From positions 310,001-374,000 of the forward strand of contig NZ_BAABJG010000029.1 in assembly GCF_039543185.1 (NCBI RefSeq): DNA of 64,000 nt, in the 5' to 3' direction. This document shows positions 59,478-64,000 of the stretch, piece by piece. How positions within the stretch are numbered: the stretch's first letter is position 1; every line of letters starts with the position of its first letter. The notes beneath the pieces are model-generated. The model did not search any database, was not told where the DNA came from, and was given only the letters and a program-made list of their open reading frames with translations. This DNA is from Paenibacillus_S vulneris (GTDB lineage: Bacteria > Bacillota > Bacilli > Paenibacillales > NBRC-103111). Position numbers and translations under genes: made by a program.

Positions 59478-59520
59478 GGCAGTCCTTGAGCCGTTCGCGC
59501 CAGGGCTGCTTTGTTTTTTT
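59478..59520 (+). terminator. Terminator after the small membrane protein gene
   Basis: GCAGTCCT / AGGGCTGC stem (one T-G pair), then TTTGTTTTTTT. Confidence 0.8.
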
Positions 59521-59628
59521 CTTATACAGGACGGAAGGGTGATTTATGAAAAAGGCTCATGAGCTCTGGAAAAGGGAATTAGAGACTTTACGATACGAAG
59601 GGATATGAGTTATACTATACGTAACAAA

Positions 59629-59645
59629 GTTTCATCAAGTGAAAC
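59629..59645 (+). promoter_or_regulatory. Palindromic operator candidate before the second IclR gene
   Basis: GTTTCA-TCAAG-TGAAAC (59629-59645), just after a -10-like TATACT (59611-59616) and 22 bases before the start. Fits autoregulation by an IclR protein. Confidence 0.55.
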
Positions 59646-59666
59646 CGAAAGTTGAGGGAATAGCAG

Positions 59667-60410
59667 ATGGAAGATGGCAAATTAACGGTGCGCGCGGTAG
59701 AGCGCGCTTTGGATATATTGCTTTGTTTTGCGGATTCATCCGATTTGAGTTTAACGGAGATCGCCTCCCGGGTCTCGCTGCATAAAAGCACGGTACACCG
59801 GCTGCTAGCCTCTTTGGAAGGGAAGGGCTTCATTATCCGCGACCCTTCCTCGGACAAGTATCGGCTAGGCTTCCGCATCTGGGAGCTTTCCGCGAATTTA
59901 ACGCACAGCGACGATCCGGCCCAAATCTTCCTGCCGGAGATGGAGCGGCTTCGCGATCAGCTTGATGAAACGATCAGCCTGTACGTCAGCGACCGTTTGG
60001 AGCGGGTCCGTGTACAAGCCGTTCAGAGCAATCAGGCGATCCGCAGAGTAGCCCCTATCGGAGCCCGAATGCCGCTGTATGTCGGCGCATCGAGCAAGAT
60101 TCTGGTCGCCTTCGCCGAGCCTGAGGCGCAGCAGGAGCTGCTGTCCAGTCCAAGCTGGCCGGCAAGCTTGGATAAAGCGGCCTTTCTGCAGCAGCTCGCA
60201 GAGGCGAAGACGCTTGGCTATGCGACCAGCGTCGAGGAGCGGGAGCCCGGAGCCGCAGCTGTAGCGGTGCCCATTCTGAATGGAGCGCACCGTTTAGTCG
60301 CCGCCCTTGCCGTTAGCGGGCCCTCCAACCGGCTCACCCTGGAGAAGATGATGGAGCATGCTCCTGTGCTTATGGAAGCGGCACGACGCATGGGCAAGAT
60401 GGTCATATAA
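59667..60410 (+). CDS. IclR-family transcriptional regulator
   Basis: 247 residues. Winged helix (about 6-65: RALDILLCF, LTEIASRVSLHKSTVHRLLASLEGKGFI), effector domain with RRVAPIGARMPLYVGASSKILVAFA (about 130-155) and a C-terminal VAVPILNGAHRLVAALAVSGPSNRL. Probably senses a small organic acid. No catabolic gene lies next to it except an unknown membrane protein. A palindrome in its own promoter suggests autoregulation. Confidence 0.9.
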   Translation: MEDGKLTVRAVERALDILLCFADSSDLSLTEIASRVSLHKSTVHRLLASLEGKGFIIRDPSSDKYRLGFRIWELSANLTHSDDPAQIFLPEMERLRDQLDETISLYVSDRLERVRVQAVQSNQAIRRVAPIGARMPLYVGASSKILVAFAEPEAQQELLSSPSWPASLDKAAFLQQLAEAKTLGYATSVEEREPGAAAVAVPILNGAHRLVAALAVSGPSNRLTLEKMMEHAPVLMEAARRMGKMVI

Positions 60411-60415
60411 CCGAC

Positions 60416-60466
60416 AAAACGCAGCAGTCCGAAGGATGGAATCCACCCAAGGACTGCTGCGTTTTT
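60416..60466. terminator. Bidirectional terminator between IclR and MCP genes
   Basis: AAAACGCAGCAGTCC / GGACTGCTGCGTTTT, a perfect 15-bp stem with a 20-base loop, then T-run. Confidence 0.92.
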
Positions 60467-60507
60467 CTTACCATAATAGAACATGAAAGGCCTCGATAGA
60501 GGTTTTC

Positions 60508-62259
60508 TCATGACTGCTTCAATTTGAATTGGCTGACCGAGTCCGCCAAATCCTGCGCAATTTTGCTCAAAGCATTAGCGGAAGAGGCGATTTCATCCAT
60601 GGATGCCAGCTGCTCCTCCGTTGAGGCGGCCACATTCTGCGATGCCGCCGCAGCGTGCTTGGCGCGCCCGCTCATGTCTGTAACCGATGCGGAGACCTCC
60701 TCTGAGCTTGCCGCCATTTGCTGCGCCGCTGCGGCAACCTCCTGGATTTTTTGCGATACCAGCTGAGAGGCCTGGACAATCAGCTGAAACTTTTCGTTGG
60801 CCTCATGCACCGCATCCTTACCTCCATGGACCTCGGCCAAGCTTTTGGTCATCGTGTCAACAGCCTTAGCCGTATCGTTCTGAATGTGCTCTACAATTTC
60901 ACTGATTTCTTCAACGGATCTTGCTGCTTGCTCCGCCAATTTTTTGACCTCACCGGCAACGACTGCAAATCCGCGGCCGTGCTCGCCCGCCCTTGCCGAT
61001 TCTATAGCCGCGTTAAGCGCCAGAAGGCCGGTCTGAGCCGCGATGTCGCCGATAAGATTAATGATATTCCCGATATGATCGGAGTGCCGTGCGAGCTGTT
61101 TAATGTCTTCTCCAGCCTGTTCTACGGAGCCGCTGATGGTTTCCATCCGTTGGATGACGTCCTGGATCGATTGATTGCCCAGATCGGCTTGATTGGATGC
61201 CTCAAGCGACAGCTCGGACACCTCCGAGCCGGTCTCTGCAATTCGTTGAATCCCGATAGCCATTTCTTCCATGGCACGGCTGGATTCCTCGCCGCTTTGT
61301 ACCTGATTTTCCGCATCCTGAGCGACCTCTTGAATGGATGCCGCAATATGCTTGCTCGCTTGTGCGCTTTCCTCAGAGCTGGCCAGTAATTGCTCGGAGG
61401 ACGCCGCGACGGCGGAGGAGGTATCTTGGATGTGATGGATCGTTCCTTTGAGGTTATCGACCATAAGATTTAAAGACGAGACCAGCAGGCCGATTTCATC
61501 TTTATTTTTGACGGATACCCGATCCATGGTCAGATCGCCTTGAGATATGCTTTGCAGCCGCTCCGAAACGATTCGTACCGGCTTCGAAATATTTCTCGTA
61601 ATAACGAAGGCCAAGCAAAGACCGAGCAAAACAGACAGCGCCATGATCGCGATAGAAGTGGTCATCGCTGATTTGTAGAGAGCTTGGCTTTCATTTTTAG
61701 CCAGGATAGCCCCGTCATGATTCAGCTTAACCAGCTGGTCTATCTTGTCCTGCATTTTGTTGTACTGCTCCTGGGATTTGTCGATTATGGCGTTGATGTC
61801 ATCCGCTCTCTTGCCGGATCCGGTAATAAGATTGATTTCAGCCGATAGCTTGATCGTATCCGAGTAGACCTGACGGTATTGTTTCCATTCGCTTTCGAGA
61901 GAGTCAAACAGCTTGCGGTCTTCCTCATTCACAAAGCTCTTGCGATATTGGGAGAACGATTGGTCGATAGTGCCGAATATGAGATCGGTTTTTTGGATGA
62001 GCTGTGCTTTTTGATTGGAATCAGGCTCACTCATGATGGCGTATTGCGAGGAAAGAACATGCTCTGTTAAATAGTTAATGTTATTAATGATTTCTACCCC
62101 TTCAAGCCAGGAGTTTGTGATTTCATTCGTTTTCTCTTGAACAAGCTCCATTTTCTTTAAGGCCGTGAATCCCATAATCACTAGAAGTATAAGCATGAGG
62201 GTAAAAGAGAGATAGAGCTTTTTTCCGACGGATGGTGATAACGTTTTTTTCAGCCACAT
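60508..62259 (-). CDS. Methyl-accepting chemotaxis protein
   Basis: 583 residues. TM1 about 13-33, four-helix-bundle ligand domain (about 38-195), TM2 about 196-218, HAMP (about 220-272), then a long signalling coiled coil with the tip GLLALNAAIESARAGEHGRGFAVVA (about 430). Receptor for chemotaxis; ligand unknown. The GAGGAG site precedes the ATG by 11 bases. Own transcript. Confidence 0.93.
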   Translation of the reverse strand: MWLKKTLSPSVGKKLYLSFTLMLILLVIMGFTALKKMELVQEKTNEITNSWLEGVEIINNINYLTEHVLSSQYAIMSEPDSNQKAQLIQKTDLIFGTIDQSFSQYRKSFVNEEDRKLFDSLESEWKQYRQVYSDTIKLSAEINLITGSGKRADDINAIIDKSQEQYNKMQDKIDQLVKLNHDGAILAKNESQALYKSAMTTSIAIMALSVLLGLCLAFVITRNISKPVRIVSERLQSISQGDLTMDRVSVKNKDEIGLLVSSLNLMVDNLKGTIHHIQDTSSAVAASSEQLLASSEESAQASKHIAASIQEVAQDAENQVQSGEESSRAMEEMAIGIQRIAETGSEVSELSLEASNQADLGNQSIQDVIQRMETISGSVEQAGEDIKQLARHSDHIGNIINLIGDIAAQTGLLALNAAIESARAGEHGRGFAVVAGEVKKLAEQAARSVEEISEIVEHIQNDTAKAVDTMTKSLAEVHGGKDAVHEANEKFQLIVQASQLVSQKIQEVAAAAQQMAASSEEVSASVTDMSGRAKHAAAASQNVAASTEEQLASMDEIASSANALSKIAQDLADSVSQFKLKQS

Positions 62260-62530
62260 GGGTGTTCAATCTCCTCTGGTGTCCAATATGGTAAATGCGT
62301 TCACTATTATATCGACCGTACCAGAGGGTTTTTGTAGAATCATTTTGACGGCGGACACAAATTTTCCTCCCTCCGCAAACAGAGCCGCTTAGTCTTCCGA
62401 CGTAAAAAGAACCCCACCGAAGTATATTGGCAATAGTTTAAGGTCTATAGGCTTTCCCTACAGTCCCCTGCAAAAGTGGGGGCACTATCTGAAGCTGATT
62501 CAGGCACTATGCCGGAGCCTCGAAATGGAC
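62260..62530. other. Gap upstream of the MCP gene
   Basis: 271 bases between the MCP start and the acnA terminator. It should contain the MCP promoter; I see no strong motif or gene in it. Confidence 0.4.
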
Positions 62531-62557
62531 ATAAAAAAAGCCCCGCGAAGGGGCTTT
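62531..62557 (-). terminator. Terminator of acnA
   Basis: AAGCCCC / GGGGCTT stem, loop of five; on the minus strand seven T follow. Confidence 0.92.
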
Positions 62558-62581
62558 TCCTGTAGCTATAAAGGCTGAACC

Positions 62582-64000
62582 TTAAGCCATGATTTGGCGC
62601 AATACAGTTTGCAGAATACCGCCGTTACGGTAGTAGTCCACATCCACCATGCTGTCCAGACGAACGAGAGCTTCGAAGTTGAAGCTGCTGCCGTCTTCAC
62701 GGGTAGCTGTTACCGTTACGCTTTGTCCTGGCTGCACGTCGTTGTTCAAGCCAGTGATGTCAAATGTTTCGGTACCTGTAATACCGAGCGCTTTCCAGCC
62801 TTGGCCTTCTTTGAATTGAAGAGGCAGTACGCCCATGCCGACCAGGTTGGAACGGTGAATACGCTCGAAGCTTTCTGCGATAACGGCTTTAACGCCAAGC
62901 AGGAAGGTACCTTTAGCAGCCCAGTCACGGGAGCTTCCGGTTCCGTATTCTTTACCTGCGATAACAACAAGGTTAGTTCCTTGAGCTTGGTACTTCATGG
63001 ATGCATCATAGATGGATTCCACTTGACCGGTTGGCAGGTAAGTCGTTACGCCGCCTTCGGTTCCAGGAGCCACTTGGTTACGAATACGGATGTTCGCGAA
63101 AGTACCGCGCATCATGACATCGTGGTTACCGCGGCGGGAACCGTAGGAGTTGAAGTCTTCTTTCTTCACGCCATGCTCGATCAAGAATTTACCTGCAGGG
63201 CTGTCTACTTTGATGTTACCTGCTGGCGAGATGTGGTCCGTCGTTACGGAGTCGCCCAGCAATGCCAATGTTCTTGCGCCTTTGATGTCGGCGATATCGG
63301 AGATGCCTGCACCCAGGTTTTCGAAGAACGGCGGGTTAGCGATATAAGTGGATTTTTCATCCCACTCGTACAATTCGCCTTCCGGTACATCGATAGCATT
63401 CCAACGCTCGTTAGCACGGAATACGTTGGAGTATTTCGCACGATAAATATCAGGGCTCATTGCAGTAGAGATTGCTTCTTGAATCTCGTCTTTGGATGGC
63501 CAAATATCTTTCAAATAAACCGGCTGGTTCGCTTGGTCGTAGCCGATAGGATCGTTAGCCAGGTCGATGTTCACCGTTCCTGCCAAAGCGTAAGCAACAA
63601 CAAGCGGCGGAGAAGCCAGGTAGTTAGCTTTAACTTGAGCGTGAACGCGGCCTTCAAAGTTACGGTTACCGGACAATACAGCCGCTACCGTCATATCGTT
63701 GTCGGCAATTGCTTGGCTTACTTCGTCAGGCAATGGGCCGGAGTTACCGATACAGGTTGCACAGCCGTAGCCTGCTACGTGGAAGCCCAATGCTTCAAGA
63801 GACTCCAGCAAGCCTGCATTTTTCAGGTACTCGGTAACAACAAGGGAACCAGGAGTCAAGCTGCTTTTTACGTAAGCTGGTTTTTTCAAACCGCGAGCTA
63901 CCGCTTTTTTAGCAACAAGACCTGCTCCTAACATAACGCTTGGGTTGGAAGTGTTCGTACAGCTTGTGATAGCCGCGATAACAACAGCACCAGTACCCAT
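62582..64000 (-). CDS. acnA: Aconitate hydratase, C-terminal part
   Basis: 472 residues, cut at the right edge, so the N terminus and true start are missing; the Met at 64000 is internal. AITSCTNTSNPSVML contains one Fe-S cysteine, and GYGCATCIGNSGPL the other two. Later FNSYGSRRGNHDVMMRGTFAN and GTGSSRDWAAKGT (swivel domain) complete the aconitase signature. TCA-cycle enzyme that also binds RNA when its cluster is lost (CitB/AcnA type). Strong terminator follows. Confidence 0.96.
   Translation of the reverse strand: MGTGAVVIAAITSCTNTSNPSVMLGAGLVAKKAVARGLKKPAYVKSSLTPGSLVVTEYLKNAGLLESLEALGFHVAGYGCATCIGNSGPLPDEVSQAIADNDMTVAAVLSGNRNFEGRVHAQVKANYLASPPLVVAYALAGTVNIDLANDPIGYDQANQPVYLKDIWPSKDEIQEAISTAMSPDIYRAKYSNVFRANERWNAIDVPEGELYEWDEKSTYIANPPFFENLGAGISDIADIKGARTLALLGDSVTTDHISPAGNIKVDSPAGKFLIEHGVKKEDFNSYGSRRGNHDVMMRGTFANIRIRNQVAPGTEGGVTTYLPTGQVESIYDASMKYQAQGTNLVVIAGKEYGTGSSRDWAAKGTFLLGVKAVIAESFERIHRSNLVGMGVLPLQFKEGQGWKALGITGTETFDITGLNNDVQPGQSVTVTATREDGSSFNFEALVRLDSMVDVDYYRNGGILQTVLRQIMA

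Noticed and set aside
62594..63931. 445-codon frame opposite acnA
   Set aside because: Antisense shadow of a highly biased coding sequence; His/Cys-rich nonsense composition and no ribosome site.
1..64000. tRNA, rRNA, CRISPR array, prophage, insertion sequence or toxin-antitoxin pair
   Set aside because: Looked for cloverleaf-like clusters, regularly spaced repeats, transposase motifs and paired small genes; none was found beyond the repeats reported.

Overview
The window reads as chromosomal DNA of a spore-forming Firmicute, most likely Paenibacillus or a close relative. Supporting signs are strong AGGAGG-type ribosome sites with frequent GTG/TTG starts, a caa3 oxidase assembly pair (CtaG, DUF420), a lipoprotein-type PCYCGC protein, an Lpl-type sugar importer with a large membrane-bound AraC regulator, bacilliredoxin, DUF3905, YneF, and numerous intrinsic terminators. 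I see no rRNA, tRNA, CRISPR array, prophage or autonomous transposase. The left edge cuts ctaG and the right edge cuts aconitase (acnA).

Layout. 0-8 kb: oxidase assembly genes, an OmpR/histidine kinase pair, a small possible spore protein, a PCYCGC lipoprotein, a membrane-anchored thioredoxin, malic enzyme and a ZIP metal transporter. 8-16.4 kb: a nutrient-import locus with a membrane AraC regulator, two tandem paralogous solute-binding lipoproteins and two permeases, but no ATPase gene. 16.5-23 kb: radical SAM protein, PepSY protein, an HMGL-type aldolase divergent from an IclR regulator, Nudix hydrolase, small proteins and a CDF exporter. 23-29.4 kb: an aminobenzoyl-glutamate-like cluster (AbgT transporter, two M20 hydrolases, and a regulator with a possible nucleotide-cyclohydrolase-like domain). 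29.5-32 kb: cytoplasmic GH28 glycosidase with an unknown partner. 32-48.8 kb: mostly housekeeping genes (flavoprotein, deacetylase, brxA/B, nadE, acpS, thioesterase, mutY, Crp-type regulator, HD-GYP, sodA, cutC, asparaginase, xylose isomerase). 48.9-64 kb: acetyltransferases, an iron-siderophore binding protein behind a Fur box, DUF402, signal peptidase, queG, ogt, a second HD-GYP, folE, IclR, a chemoreceptor and acnA.

The most unusual content is not protein coding. Three intergenic copies (about 0.9-1.1, 36.7-36.9 and 50.1-50.3 kb) of one 170-200 bp element share short conserved blocks. Their helices differ in sequence yet keep base pairing, and each copy sits between two related copies of an intrinsic terminator hairpin. 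Two copies lie in the sense of the preceding gene and one is antisense, so the family may be a mobile structured element that targets terminators, or a repeated structured RNA. A second oddity is a four-unit, 38-bp tandem repeat carrying a palindrome, directly before the start of a c-di-GMP-type HD domain gene. A third is a matching GTTC-N8-GAAC palindrome in front of malic enzyme and in front of an IclR gene 14 kb away.

Starts were moved to the codon with the best-spaced ribosome site where this was visible. All functions are assigned from recognised motifs and family resemblance by eye; no database search was run.
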